NCBI GenBank assembly: GCA_032718475.1
Contig: JAUCBJ010008789.1
Span: 1 to 58,900, forward strand
Length of the DNA stretch: 58,900 bases
Source: Nemertoderma westbladi
Taxonomy: Eukaryota > Xenacoelomorpha > Nemertodermatida > Nemertodermatidae
Direction of reading: 5' to 3'
Below are positions 41,100 through 52,309 of this stretch, piece after piece. Position 1 is the first letter of the stretch. Each line of letters starts with the position of its first letter. A program made the translations under genes and the position numbers. Below the pieces are notes generated by a model. That model did not search any database and had not been told where the DNA came from. It saw nothing but the letters and a program-made list of their open reading frames with translations.

Positions 41100-44000
41100 G
41101 TGAAATTACAGCTCCTAAAGCAGTCCAGAGAGAAGACACCGGAAAACAAGGTAAGTGAGAAACCCGTTTCTAGGAGAAAGGTAACACCAGTGTGTTATAC
41201 AGACGACGGCGAAAGCCAGACTTCTCAAGGAGAGGATAGCGGGAAAGACACTGAAAGATCTTATTATGTCAATAAAACGCCTAAAGAACAGGTAAGTAAA
41301 TTCAAGTCTCGAACCAATGACAGGAGAGAACAGGTAAGAAAAACTCCTCCTACGTCCCCCAAGAGAATTCAGGTGAGAAAGCCCGAAGAAAGAACGAGTG
41401 TGCACAATGTTATTCAAAATAAGGTAAGTAACATCAAACCGAAATGTGCGCTATGTGACGGGACCCACCGTTTGAATATGTGTGATGAATTCCTGAAGAA
41501 ATCATTAACGGAGAGACGGGAAGTCATGTGGGATAAGCGGTTGTGTTATAATTGCCTCAGACAAGGACACCAACGGCGGACCTGTTACTCCGACACAAGG
41601 TGTGCAAAGTGCAGTGCGAAACATCATATCATGTTGCACACTGAATTCGAACGAAACAGCCCGAGTCAGGTAAGTTATTCCGAACTACATGTCCAATTCA
41701 GTGATGTGAACGACACTGACCAAAGTTCTGAGATGGAAGGATTCTATACGGATGAATTCTCAGACGAAGATGAATCCTGTTACATGATAAATACCGCAGT
41801 GTATCGAGCACTTACGTATGAAAAAGACACAGACAGCGACCTCACCCTAACTACTTCTGATCGACAACCATTTTGGAAAGCGCCAACTTCCCATGTAGGA
41901 ATCCGAGAATTTCCTGTAGTACAGTTAAGGCTTCACGGACCTAAAAGGAGTTATATAGTGAACGCCCTTCTCGACTCCGGTAGTACAGGAACATTCATCG
42001 ACAAAGAACTAGCTGAAGACATCTTTGCTGGACAACCCAAGTTCCGAACTAAGCTAAACATGTCAGGAATTATGCAGGTTTGGAAATCTACAGTAATAGC
42101 GGATTATTATGTAGGTGCATTGTCCACCCCCCAAGATGAACTAGGAGAACATAGTATAAGGTCAGTAAAAATGGTTGCGATAAAGAACTTCGCTACCAGC
42201 CAAGTGGAACCTTATAACTGGGATGAGGACGATTTCACCCAGCAGCTCGAAATACCTAGTTTCAACACCGATTATCCTGGAGTGCAAATACTCATCGGTC
42301 AAAACGCGCATGAAGCGCTCGAGACATTGGAGAAACGGCCTGCTCAACCGCAACCACTACAAGCTTATGCGGGAAGAACTAGAGTGGGTTGGTACTTTAC
42401 TGGCCCTTCCCGTAGAACTCTCATAGAAAGATTACCGAAAGATCAGGTATATCAGGTAAGAGAATGGGAAGTTGAGAGCAGTGAGTTAGACGATCCAACT
42501 GAGGGAACACCATACTCCTCAGATAATGACGATGTCCACCAACTCTTCGATGAGGAGAATACCATTGATCTCCTTAAGGAAAACGAGACTTGGCAAAACC
42601 AAGTGAACTTATGTCAGCTACTCCGTCCATCAGACCGAGACGACTATAACGACGAACTGAATGACGTCATTGAACGTTGTAATGCCAAGACTCGGGATGA
42701 ACACGCCATACGATTCTTTACTCAAGAGGCTGTAGAGCCCAATTCCTACGATAAGGCCCTATCGGTAGAAGAAGAAAGAGCCAAGCAGATCCAAGAGACA
42801 ACTACACGTTTTCTTAAAGATCAAGGTAGATATGAAATCGGTCTACCTTTCCGAAAGCGAGAACCAAAGTTCATAAACAACATACCCTTGGCGGAGAAAA
42901 TAATTGCTCAACTACATCGACGCCTTACGGCAAATTCTTCAGCTAAAGAAATGTATCAAACGCAGTTGAGGAAATTTATTAGCAAGGGATATGCGGAGCG
43001 AGTGCCGGAAGAAACACCTATAACTGAGAGAACGTATTATTTAACTCACCATTACGTTCCCAAACCCGGTAAACCCCATGAGGTACGAGTGGTGTTTGAC
43101 GGCTCCGCCCTCTATATGGGCCAATCCCTTAATTCCGAATTGTTACCCGGACCCAACTTACTCCAATCCTTGTTGGGAATACTTTTAAGATTAAGACAAT
43201 ATTCAATCGCTTTCGCCTCAGATTTAGAAGGCATGTTCTTACAAGTCAAGGCGCTAGATAGGGATCGAGATAGCCTACGATTTCTGTGCTGGCCTGAAGG
43301 AGACCTTAACCAGAAACCGTTGGAGTACTGGATGACCATCCAGGCTTTTGGGATAATCTCAAGCCCTTCAAACGCCTGTTCAGTGGTACGCACCACTGCG
43401 GATGACAACCGAGAAGCCTTCTCTAAAGAGGTGATTGACAACATCAAACGAGATATATACATGAACGATAATCTAAAGTCCCTTCCATCAGTCGAAGAAG
43501 CCATTGATGTCGCTAAAGGAACGGTAGAGTGCTTAAAAAGAGGTGGATTTCGATTAACTAAATTCACCAGCAACTCCCGTGAGTTTCTGGAGTCGATCCC
43601 AGTAGAAGATCGAGGAGCGAAAGACCTGGATCTAATCAAAGATGATCTTCCAGAAACCAAGACACTTGGTTTGAAATGGGACACAGAGAGAGATATCCTG
43701 TTTTTCCAGCTAAAACAGCGAGATAATCCAGTTCGGACTAAACGGATTTGTTTAAGTATCCTGAGCACTTATTTCGATCCATTGGGATTTATTAGCCCAG
43801 TTATATTGATTGCTCGGAGTTTAGTACAACAAATGTGGCTTGAAAACCACTCATGGGACGATCCACTTAAGGGAGAATTATTAAAGAAGTGGATGAAATG
43901 GGAAGATTCTCTACCAGCCATCGAGAACTTTATAATTTCCCGTTCATATTTTGGTCATGTTCTCCCTACGTATTCCTATCAACTCCATGTGTTTGGAGAC

Positions 44001-44786
44001 GCCAGCGATATGGGAATAGGTATAGTAGCCTACCTAAGAGTGGAAACTCCGGATGGAATCAAGGTCGCCTTGGTTACCTCTAAGGCATTGATAAACAACA
44101 AGTTGAAAGTTCCTCGAGCGGAGTTAAAAGCGGCTCTATATGCTACAGCCATCGGCCGGAATGTAACAGAACAGATCGATTATCCGTTGGAGAAAACTGT
44201 CTATTGGACCGACGCTTTACTCGTGTTGGAGTATATAACCAATGAAGTCTGTCAGTTCAGCGTCTTCGTTACCAACAGAGTAGCTATTATACTCAGTCGC
44301 ACAACGATGGATCAATGGAGACATTGCCCCGGAACGATCAATCCAGCAGACATCGCCTCCAGAGGAGCTACTCCACAAGAACTGGTAGATACTCCAGACT
44401 GGTTAGGTGGACCCGACTTCCTCTACAAAGAAGAAGAAGAATGGCCTCCTCATCTTACTACGGCAGAGATCAGACAGGCCAAGGGAGCGGAGAAAGTCAA
44501 ACCTAAAACTCAGGCGAGTAAATCGAAGTTATTTAAACCTATGGTAGATCTGTCTGTACTGCAGACTTCCGGAGATGACGCTTTGGATCAGAAACCCACA
44601 GCCACAAATAAGTTTGTTGTGGAAATCCGTGAGAAGGATTGGAAATCTGGAATACCAGACGTCTCGCAAGGACTCTCACCTCTCCTGCAGAGAGCGATAC
44701 ATCACTACAGTTCCTGGAATCGGCTCTGTAAGGACATATTTAAAAAGATGTTTTCACCATCACTACTCCGGGATGAAGACCAATAG
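41100..44786 (+). pseudogene. element A Pol: zinc knuckles, protease, RT (YMND), RNase H
   Basis: 1,228 codons in the gag frame. In order: zinc sites CALCDGTHRLNMC, CYNCLRQGHQRRTC and CAKC (about 115-180); aspartic protease LLDSGST (Asp 292); Pao-type RT in which the YxDD box reads YMND (787-790), so the first of the two catalytic Asp residues is Asn (codon 43464-43466); RNase H with GDASD near 967. The frame ends in unrelated residues at 44786 because a frameshift or small deletion near 44740-44770 moves the integrase into another frame. The first part contains seven KVS/QVS/QVR peptides encoded by consensus splice-donor words. RT activity is unlikely in this copy. Confidence 0.88.
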
Positions 44787-46338
44787 TGATACCGCTCCGC
44801 TGACATCGGTGCAGGTCCATGTTGTTAAAGATCTTCCCAAATATAAGATATCCGACAGGTTTCTGAAGGAGAAGATCAGTTATCAGGAGCATGAAGAAAC
44901 CAACAAGCAGATGCTGAGACTCCTGCAATGCTATGATGATTCCGATAAGTATTTCCTGTTGTTGAGAAATCCACAAATGCGCTTAAAGGATCGTTTCTCT
45001 AGCACAATGATAGATGGGTTGATACGTGTTGGAGGAAGATTAACAAATGCTCCATTATCCTTTGACACTAAGTTTCCCATACTCATTAGAAATCTTGAGA
45101 TACAAGTCAAGATGATTGTAGATGTTCACAGCAAACTTTATCATGCTGGTAGAGAACGAGTTCTTAGCGAAATTCGAACTCGCTATTATTTTTATAAACC
45201 CCGTAGAGCTCTGAACCAAGTTCTTAGGAACTGCATACCCTGTAGGAAAGCATTCAGTAGGCCTTTAACACAGCGAGAGGCAGAATTACCTAGGGAACGA
45301 GTAAGCTTCTATGAACCACCCTTTACTAATACCGGTGTGGATTTATTTGGCCCTATTGAAGTATATCGTGCTAGGACTATAGTCAAGAGATGGTGTGTCA
45401 TCTTTGTTTGTATGACTTGTAGAGCTATCCATCTCGATATGGTGAACGATTTATCTACCAACAGCTTCCTATTAAGCTTACGACGACAGATCGCTCGCTT
45501 TGGAACTAGTAACACGATGAGATCTGATAAGGGAACAAACTTCATTGGTGCCAACAATGAAATCAAAGCTTACGTCAAAGATTGGAACCAAAGACAGGTG
45601 GACGATCAGCTACGAATAACAGCGTCTAGCTGGACCTTCAACGCCGCCGACGCCCCTTGGTGGGGAGGAAGTTGGGAGAGATTAATAAGAAGTGTGAAGA
45701 CCGCATTTCACTTTATAGTGCCGTGCCGCGCGTATCTCACCGACGAACTTTTGCGGACGTTAATGGAGGAAATCGCCGCCTATCTTAACGAGAGACCGCT
45801 TATGCCAGTCTCATCGAGTCCCGATTCCCTGGAAGCGCTAACACCCGCGCACTTCCTACTGAAGAAACCTGTAGCCATGCTCCCACAATCGGAAATCACA
45901 GACGGAGACGAATACTGCCGGCAAACTTGGCAACTTATGCAGTTGTTATCCCGTCGTTTCGCTGACCATTTCGAAAAGCACTATCTGCCCATGCTACAAC
46001 TTCGAACGAAGTGGTTTGCGCAGCAAGAAAACGTCAGCGCTGGAGACATGGTCCTTATTGTGGATTCAGATCTTCCACGTAAGCGGTGGCAGACAGGTCG
46101 TATCATCGAGACTCACATCTCGGATGACGGTTTGGTGCGATCGGTAGAACTCGTCGTCATGCGACGTAACTTCAAGAAACCGGGAATTGTCTTCGAGACA
46201 CAGCAGCTCAATCGCCCAGTTGGTCGTTTATGTTTACTGGAAAGAGACAGAGAACTCTCCGGAAACTATGGAAGGCAAGATACTCTTCCCACGACCACCT
46301 CCCTAATCCAACAAACATCTAGGGACTCCCCAGCTTAG
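44742..46338 (+). CDS. element A Pol: integrase and DUF5641-like C-terminus (shifted frame)
   Basis: Open frame continuing pol after the shift. HHCC finger (HSKLYHAG...CIPCRKA), core with GVDLFGPI (first Asp), MRSDKGTNFIG (second Asp) and WERLIRSVKTA (Glu), followed by a C-terminal domain (SAGDMVLIVDSDLPRKRW) like that of element B. Catalytic residues are intact. The open frame begins as early as 44575, but residues before about 44742 do not resemble Pol. Confidence 0.88.
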
Positions 46339-47978
46339 CAGCGGCTGGAGTGGGTGTGTGACCATATTTATATTTGTATTCTTATCATTTTATATTTATG
46401 TATATATTATTATGTAATTTTATTATAATCGTTTTCTTTAATTTTATTTAGCAGAATGTTATTTTAGCGATTATTTAGTAGATTAGTGCAATATATATTC
46501 GCGTTTATTACTTAATTACTTATATATTATATATTTAGTGCGACGGCGAGAAATAATTCTTTTTCTCCTTCCTTACTGTCCGTATTACATTACAAATACG
46601 TAACTACAGTAAGATGAAATGTCCGTACTTATTAAAGTACAATAAAGCTCCTACTATATTCAAGTATTATTGGTAAAGTAGAGTATTAGGAATGCAAAAT
46701 TCAGATCCTCGTGTCTCGGCTAAACCAAGCTCTGGGTAGACCTTGGAAACGACTTGCCTCTTCTCACTGACATTGCTTCGTGCGATATTGCTCTCATACC
46801 GTATATTAAATAATACATATAGTAGCGTGATGTCCCTTTAACAGTAGCGTATAACGCAAAATAAATCTGTTTAACTCCTTTGACCATCTGCAATTCTAGT
46901 CGATTAAGATATCGCGGCACCCACCGATATACTTGAAAGACAAAATTCTAGAATCAGTGGTTAACGTCCCCAGACAAGTTCTGGAATAAACTGGTGCCCA
47001 TCCTAAATATTAATTATTAATATTTACAAAATCTGTCAAATTTTAGATCCTTTTAAATTCTAGTCTATTAAGATATCGTAGCACTTACCGATATTCTTAA
47101 AAAGACCAATTTCCTAGAATCAAGGATCCCAGTCCCCAGACATGTTCTGGAATAAAATTGTGTCTATTCAACATTAAATAATAAAATTTACGGGAATAAA
47201 TTTAAATTCATATTTTTAATGAATTTAATAAATTGTCATTTTTATACAATTTATAACATTCCCAAAATTCCTTTAATTAATAGATCATGGGAGCGGAGAT
47301 TCACTCTATTAAGTGTATTAGTGTGCGAGAATCTCCAATATATAGTCAATAGCCGATAAAATTCATAAAATCATGTATAGAGAGGATATTGACCATTAAA
47401 GAATTACTATTATATAGCATCCCAGATCTGTATGCATGAGAATTACCCTAATTCTACCGCTAGCTTTCCATAATGTCACCATGGCAACAACCACGCTAGA
47501 ATTAGAAGTGAGTTAAAAGAACAATAGAAAGCTTGCCCCATTGAATAGCATAGGGAATAAATAGCGCACTGCTAGTATCCAAGGATACATAATAAATAAA
47601 GTGACATTCTGGAAGGCACTGACTAACGGACAAATGGCCCGAATGTGTACAGTTTGTGACAGTTGTGTTGAATTTGTGCGTTTATAGGTGAATGTTACTG
47701 CTAAAGTGTGTTTACAGTAGCGAGTCGCAATTGTGAAAGTAGCCCTAACTCTCCAGAAAGAACCTGAAGTACATCTAAGCCTTTGGGACAGGCAGTGGAG
47801 TGACTTGTGCCGGTTATCGTTGTCGTTGTGTAGCTACATCGTTGGCGAAAGCACAGCGACGACGGTACATCGGCGCTGAGGATCTTGCACTGTCCGGGGG
47901 CAAAAGAGGGGTAGGCAGCGACGCCCGCTAGCCTAATATATAAACTCATTATAATATTGATAAACTCATATAGCAGAT
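46339..47978 (+). other. pol-ORF3 spacer of element A
   Basis: 1.6 kb without a supported gene. It contains a 165-bp tandem duplication (46892-47215), an internal copy of the polypurine-tract word TGGGAGCGG near 47288, a TATA-like ATAAATA near 47555, and a CAG directly before the ORF3 ATG (TATAGCAGATATG) that could be a splice acceptor. Confidence 0.6.
46892..47215 (+). repeat. 165-bp tandem duplication in the element A spacer
   Basis: Two diverged units starting ATTCTAGTCKATTAAGATAT at 46892 and 47057. Each ends with CCCCAGACAWGTTCTGGAAT, a partly palindromic segment. Confidence 0.8.
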
Positions 47979-48602
47979 ATGACTGAGTTGATAGAAGATG
48001 ATCTTGGTATCAGGGAGCGATATACTCTACCTTTACAAGCGTTTGTCGATAGCTTGATACGCGGCGACGCTGGTCCAACTACTATGGAGGACGATGGCCG
48101 TTATATCGAACCGCCAATGTCCCAGGAGCAACTTAAGCGTGAATTGGATTATAGAAAGTTCACCGCTCGCTATACGCATCGTAATGGTACGTATATGGAC
48201 TTCTTAACTACTGGCCATCATATCGATTTACACGATACGGACGATGTAGACACCGAAAGGGAAATGGTTTTATTTAAATATCATACCCAGCGGAGTCGGA
48301 ACGATACACCGAGAATAGAACACGAGAACTCTATTCGAAACAGACTCGCAAGGGAAGACGTTGAAGAACCGGATAAACGCAGCGACTTCAACGATTATCT
48401 GGAATTCCTGAGAGAGACATATCTCAATATTGCCAGCCAACAAAATCTCGAAACTCGATATCCTCAAGGTATACATCATGATCCTATGATAGAACTCAAA
48501 CGACTCTATTTCACCATGATGTATCTTACCACCAATCGACCGCTACCTGTCGTCCCAGATAGCTTCGAACAGATGGAAGAATATTGTAAAACTGGAGAAT
48601 GA
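47979..48602 (+). CDS. element A ORF3 part 1: N-terminal region
   Basis: 207 residues from a clear ATG to TGA at 48600. It aligns with the start of element B ORF3 through the segment LKRLYFTMMYLTTNRPLPVV (B: ISRLYHTMQYLKAHEPMPAV). The frame stays open after the TGA, so this is the first piece of one long ORF3. Confidence 0.75.
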   Translation: MTELIEDDLGIRERYTLPLQAFVDSLIRGDAGPTTMEDDGRYIEPPMSQEQLKRELDYRKFTARYTHRNGTYMDFLTTGHHIDLHDTDDVDTEREMVLFKYHTQRSRNDTPRIEHENSIRNRLAREDVEEPDKRSDFNDYLEFLRETYLNIASQQNLETRYPQGIHHDPMIELKRLYFTMMYLTTNRPLPVVPDSFEQMEEYCKTGE

Positions 48603-48992
48603 TCACCCGCGTTTCCCCTGCAGGACGTGCGTCTTTGGTATTACTGCGACGAATGCCCTAGACCCAATCAGCAAACGGAAAGACATAAACATCCGCGGAG
48701 ACGTTGCGCTAAACACAGTTTTACACGATATACTTATGGGAGTTTCGAGCGAAACCTGTTCGACGTATCACCTACGGTCGCTCGGCTCAAACGATCCTTG
48801 AATAAACCAATGATCAGAGTTCCGGAGTACTCGGTCAGACCTCCTCATTCCTCAGTTAGACCTCAGACTCTTGATCCTAATAGTATCACGGATCCTCCCG
48901 AACTGTACTCACTGTTCAAAGATCTAGTGTTACCCGAACAGTTGATCGGTGGCACTCCGGTAGTAGGCTCGCTAGATATTCGCCAACCCTAA
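48603..48992 (+). CDS. element A ORF3 part 2: CxxC..CxxH zinc site
   Basis: Continues the frame past TGA; an internal GTG is at 48627. YYCDEC...CAKH (first Cys at 48645) corresponds to YQCGSC...CSNH in element B, so the metal-binding pattern is conserved between diverged elements. Ends at TAA (48990), again with the frame open beyond. Confidence 0.75.
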   Translation, partial: SPAFPLQDVRLWYYCDECPRPNQQTERHKHPRRRCAKHSFTRYTYGSFERNLFDVSPTVARLKRSLNKPMIRVPEYSVRPPHSSVRPQTLDPNSITDPPELYSLFKDLVLPEQLIGGTPVVGSLDIRQP

Positions 48993-51900
48993 CTAGCCGG
49001 ATTAGGACGCGGTCATATGATATCGCCGTTTAACCCGTACAACCGTCCCGGCTTAACCCCAATACAACCCGTTACGGAAGTCGAAGAGAGCATCGTACGA
49101 AACGCGTTAGACGCTATTCGGCAGAAAATCGGAAAGGGAACTTACGATTGTTTGGAGAAACGTAAATTGCAGCAACAAGTCCAAGCGGTGAAGGAATTAG
49201 CTTTATCCCAGTTCGATAGAGAAATACAAAATCTCGAGGAGGACATCGAACGTGGACGAACCTACTCTTTACAAGAGTTCCTAGATGAGCGTCTACAACA
49301 ACAAGCGGAGGAAAATCAGCTCGAGGGGAGACATATAGAACTAGATGAGAGAGAAGAAGCAGCTTTAGCTCAACCCGAAGCTCAAATCCTTATGACGGAT
49401 CTCTACTCTAAAACCATCCTTCATCCCTCGATGGTTCCCCATTTCGGAGACAAACTCTTTGCGACGGTACAACCCCAACCGGTTGATATCAACCTAAGAT
49501 CTCGAGATCTTATAGCTGACGCTCCCATGTTGCAACGTCCGCCCATCGAAGCCGCTCGTGTCGATGGTATACTCGTTGAACCTCCGGACAATAGAGCGGA
49601 TCTTGTCCGTCGCATGGTACACGATGTTAACATACGCGCTAGACCTTTACCGGACTCGTTTTATGGGATCAAAGATCACCCTTATTACGTCAATCTAACG
49701 CAATATTACATGGTAAAACCAGAAGATCCTACACATAGTCTGAGGTTTCTACCACTCATAAATCCTCTCGATCTTGTCGAACTCGAACAACTGCAGAAAC
49801 ATCTGGATCAGTTAGTTAAAATAAACTCATTTCGAAAACCATACAATGTTTCCAGAATAGAGAAAGAAACAATACCTCCGTATAATCTTGATGGATTCAT
49901 CAAAACTCGATTAGTACACTGGAATCTTGACGTGTTATTCGAGGAGGAAAGAATACAACGATATGGAGATGTGGAAACATATACTACACAATATTTAAAG
50001 TATAGAGACCTACCTAATGCTAGCGAATGCGCTACCTTGTGGCATCCAGTGGGAATGACCCTCGAAAACGCCACTAAAGAGTGGAACGAAACTCTTAACG
50101 TTATCGAGATGTATGGAGTTGTCACTTACGATAACGAAGGTAGCGTTCCGGTTGGAGAACTGGGAACTACGCGGATGATACACATACGAGGACTCGCTGG
50201 TTCTACCCACGTATTTACTCGAGCGTGTTCCGATGTGATTGATTATTCTTTTGAGACTCTTACTGAGACACAAAAGAAACTCCGACATGGACAATTCGAA
50301 CTCGCGCAGCGTTACGTCACCGACACCGAGCGCAAACCGGCCATGGGTATCGATGGATCGATGTTACCCCAGCCCGTGCTGGAGATGTTGTTTAACGAAA
50401 GAATCCTTAAAATTGGCTCAGCTGTTTATGGAGATTTACAAAACGACTTTCGGAATATGGAGAACATTCCATACCCTTTCGTTGATACTCAGCTGATTGC
50501 TCCCTGGGCAGAAGGCCGAGGTTTCTTCCGCACTATGTATGCCAATACACCCAGTGGCATTACTAAAGTACAACGAACCTCCATCGGACATCTTGCCTTT
50601 CAAGAATACGGATGGAATTTCAAGGTTGGAAATCCCATCAATTACCAACAAGTATATGGAGATCATTATTCTCGTTTATACTTTGATGGACCATTGACCG
50701 CACCTGGCGCCGTGTATAGCTTTATGAGTGTTCCACTTCGTCCCTCCTTAGCTATATACACGATCTTTGAAAACGCAGCACTTGCCGGTTGGCTAGCCGA
50801 TGTGTGCAGTCGTACCATATGCGCCCATCCCTTAATACTTGGAACCAAACTCGCCAAGTTAGATGAACACAATAAATTCATCCGCTTCGAATGTTTCAGG
50901 TGTTTTCTGACTCCGTTCCATAACGTTGATAGTCAGTTCAAGGACCGCGCTCTGACCAAACTCAGCCTTAGAGACTCAGCTGCGGAGAAGCTTAACAGCG
51001 CGGGATTTGCCCTCTTTCAGGACGTTTGTATACAGAACTTACATTCATCTGTTATACAAAGACCCCGAATACCCACAGGTTATTCTGTCGTGGAAGTTCA
51101 GACAGTGGGTCCGCTTGCGGAGACAGCCGCACCTACCTCAGCTATGCAATTGGAAGACGAACCAATATGCTTAGAATCTGAGGCGATTCAGCCTACAGCG
51201 CCCCGGAGCAGCGATAACGATTACGTCTTAGAGTGGTATCAAGGTCCACAATGTCTCACCGCATACGATTATCGACACGCCAACTATGTTTCTCGAAAAC
51301 GTTGTCGATTATGCTCATCGAGAGACCATTTCACCCCTATGGACTCAGACGTACCCTGCTCCTATTTCCACAAACAACCGATGATGGAGATCTATTGTGC
51401 GTATTGCAGACTTAATAACTCGCATATTTTTGCAGTCTGCCCCCAATTTATGACCCAATGCCACCACTGTCAACTTAAAGGACATGCCAGTTATAATTGC
51501 CCCTTTAACCGCGATTTAGAAAGCGTAGATGAGATGATTACCCTGCGCTACATCCGAGCTTGGGAAGCGAACGCGGATTTACATTGTGAGTCCCGCCATC
51601 GCTATTACCCTGGACGCTCTTACGAGGGAGTTTACGCGTTCCATCCTTATTTATTCGCGTCTGTGGAACAAAAAACACGCACACCGAGTTACGAACTAAT
51701 GAAGCGTGTTGGTGAGTGTATTTCCACCAAATTTGTTCGAAAATATCTTAGGAACGTCAATCCTAACGATATTACTTCATACCATTTGATCAATTTCATC
51801 CGTCAAGACCCTGAGTATGGCGATTTATTTATCAACTCGCACCCTGAGTTACAGGAAGTATCTCGACGGCCCTACGAATATCGAGCCCGAGAACGTGAGC

Positions 51901-52232
51901 TGGAAAGAACCATTAAACTGAGGAAGTTTCTCACCACTCACGGTCCACCTACCGCCATTGTCCAGACGACCCGTCAAGGACCCGTAGGAGCTGCTGTCCT
52001 AAGACGCGCCCTAAAGGCCGTTAGACCTCGCTCCACTGAAGTTGATATCGATCAACCAGGTACCTCGACCGGCGGATACACCGATCGTAATCCTAAACCT
52101 TCTAATGCAATTGTATTGCACCCTTCACCCAGGAGTTACAGCCCTCCTAGTAAAGTGGCTCGCCCCAAAGAGAAAAGGACTCTTGCTAGCCTCAAAAAAC
52201 TGCGTAAACGCCGTCCGCGTAAGAAAGACTAA
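48993..52232 (+). CDS. element A ORF3 part 3: DEDD exonuclease-like domain, zinc knuckles, basic tail
   Basis: 1,080 codons, with an ATG at 49017. Exonuclease-like domain: motif I YDNEGS (Asp at 50130, Glu at 50136), motif II KIGSAVYGDL (Asp at 50433), the DT signature FVDTQL (50484), and candidate motif III YTIFE (Tyr 50757, Glu 50769), the same Y-x3-E as in element B. Then ADVCSRT, where B has ADIVSRT. Zinc knuckles follow: CRLC, CAYCRLNNSHIFAVC and CHHCQLKGHASYNC. A Lys/Arg-rich tail ends KLRKRRPRKKD. No signal peptide or membrane helix is visible, so it is not an envelope. Conservation of catalytic positions amid low overall identity argues that the activity was selected. Whether it trims RNA, cDNA ends or mispaired nucleotides is unknown. 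Confidence 0.8.
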   Translation, partial: LAGLGRGHMISPFNPYNRPGLTPIQPVTEVEESIVRNALDAIRQKIGKGTYDCLEKRKLQQQVQAVKELALSQFDREIQNLEEDIERGRTYSLQEFLDERLQQQAEENQLEGRHIELDEREEAALAQPEAQILMTDLYSKTILHPSMVPHFGDKLFATVQPQPVDINLRSRDLIADAPMLQRPPIEAARVDGILVEPPDNRADLVRRMVHDVNIRARPLPDSFYGIKDHPYYVNLTQYYMVKPEDPTHSLRFLPLINPLDLVELEQLQKHLDQLVKINSFRKPYNVSRIEKETIPPYNLDGFIKTRLVHWNLDVLFEEERIQRYGDVETYTTQYLKYRDLPNASECATLWHPVGMTLENATKEWNETLNVIEMYGVVTYDNEGSVPVGELGTTRMIHIRGLAGSTHVFTRACSDVIDYSFETLTETQKKLRHGQFELAQRYVTDTERKPAMGIDGSMLPQPVLEMLFNERILKIGSAVYGDLQNDFRNMENIPYPFVDTQLIAPWAEGRGFFRTMYANTPSGITKVQRTSIGHLAFQEYGWNFKVGNPINYQQVYGDHYSRLYFDGPLTAPGAVYSFMSVPLRPSLAIYTIFENAALAGWLADVCSRTICAHPLILGTKLAKLDEHNKFIRFECFRCFLTPFHNVDSQFKDRALTKLSLRDSAAEKLNSAGFALFQDVCIQNLHSSVIQRPRIPTGYSVVEVQTVGPLAETAAPTSAMQLEDEPICLESEAIQPTAPRSSDNDYVLEWYQGPQCLTAYDYRHANYVSRKRCRLCSSRDHFTPMDSDVPCSYFHKQPMMEIYCAYCRLNNSHIFAVCPQFMTQCHHCQLKGHASYNCPFNRDLESVDEMITLRYIRAWEANADLHCESRHRYYPGRSYEGVYAFHPYLFASVEQKTRTPSYELMKRVGECISTKFVRKYLRNVNPNDITSYHLINFIRQDPEYGDLFINSHPELQEVSRRPYEYRARERELERTIKLRKFLTTHGPPTAIVQTTRQGPVGAAVLRRALKAVRPRSTEVDIDQPGTSTGGYTDRNPKPSNAIVLHPSPRSYSPPSKVARPKEKRTLASLKKLRKRRPRKKD

Positions 52233-52300
52233 CTGTTTAGTGTATTTTTATATTTTAGAAACTGTGATTTTTATATTTTATAGACTTAAATCCCATTTTC

Positions 52301-52309
52301 TGGGAGCGG
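52301..52309 (+). other. polypurine tract of element A
   Basis: TGGGAGCGG directly abuts the 3' LTR (TGTAAAAGC). Element B has ATGGAGCGG at the same place, so the two share the plus-strand primer core GGAGCGG. Confidence 0.8.
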
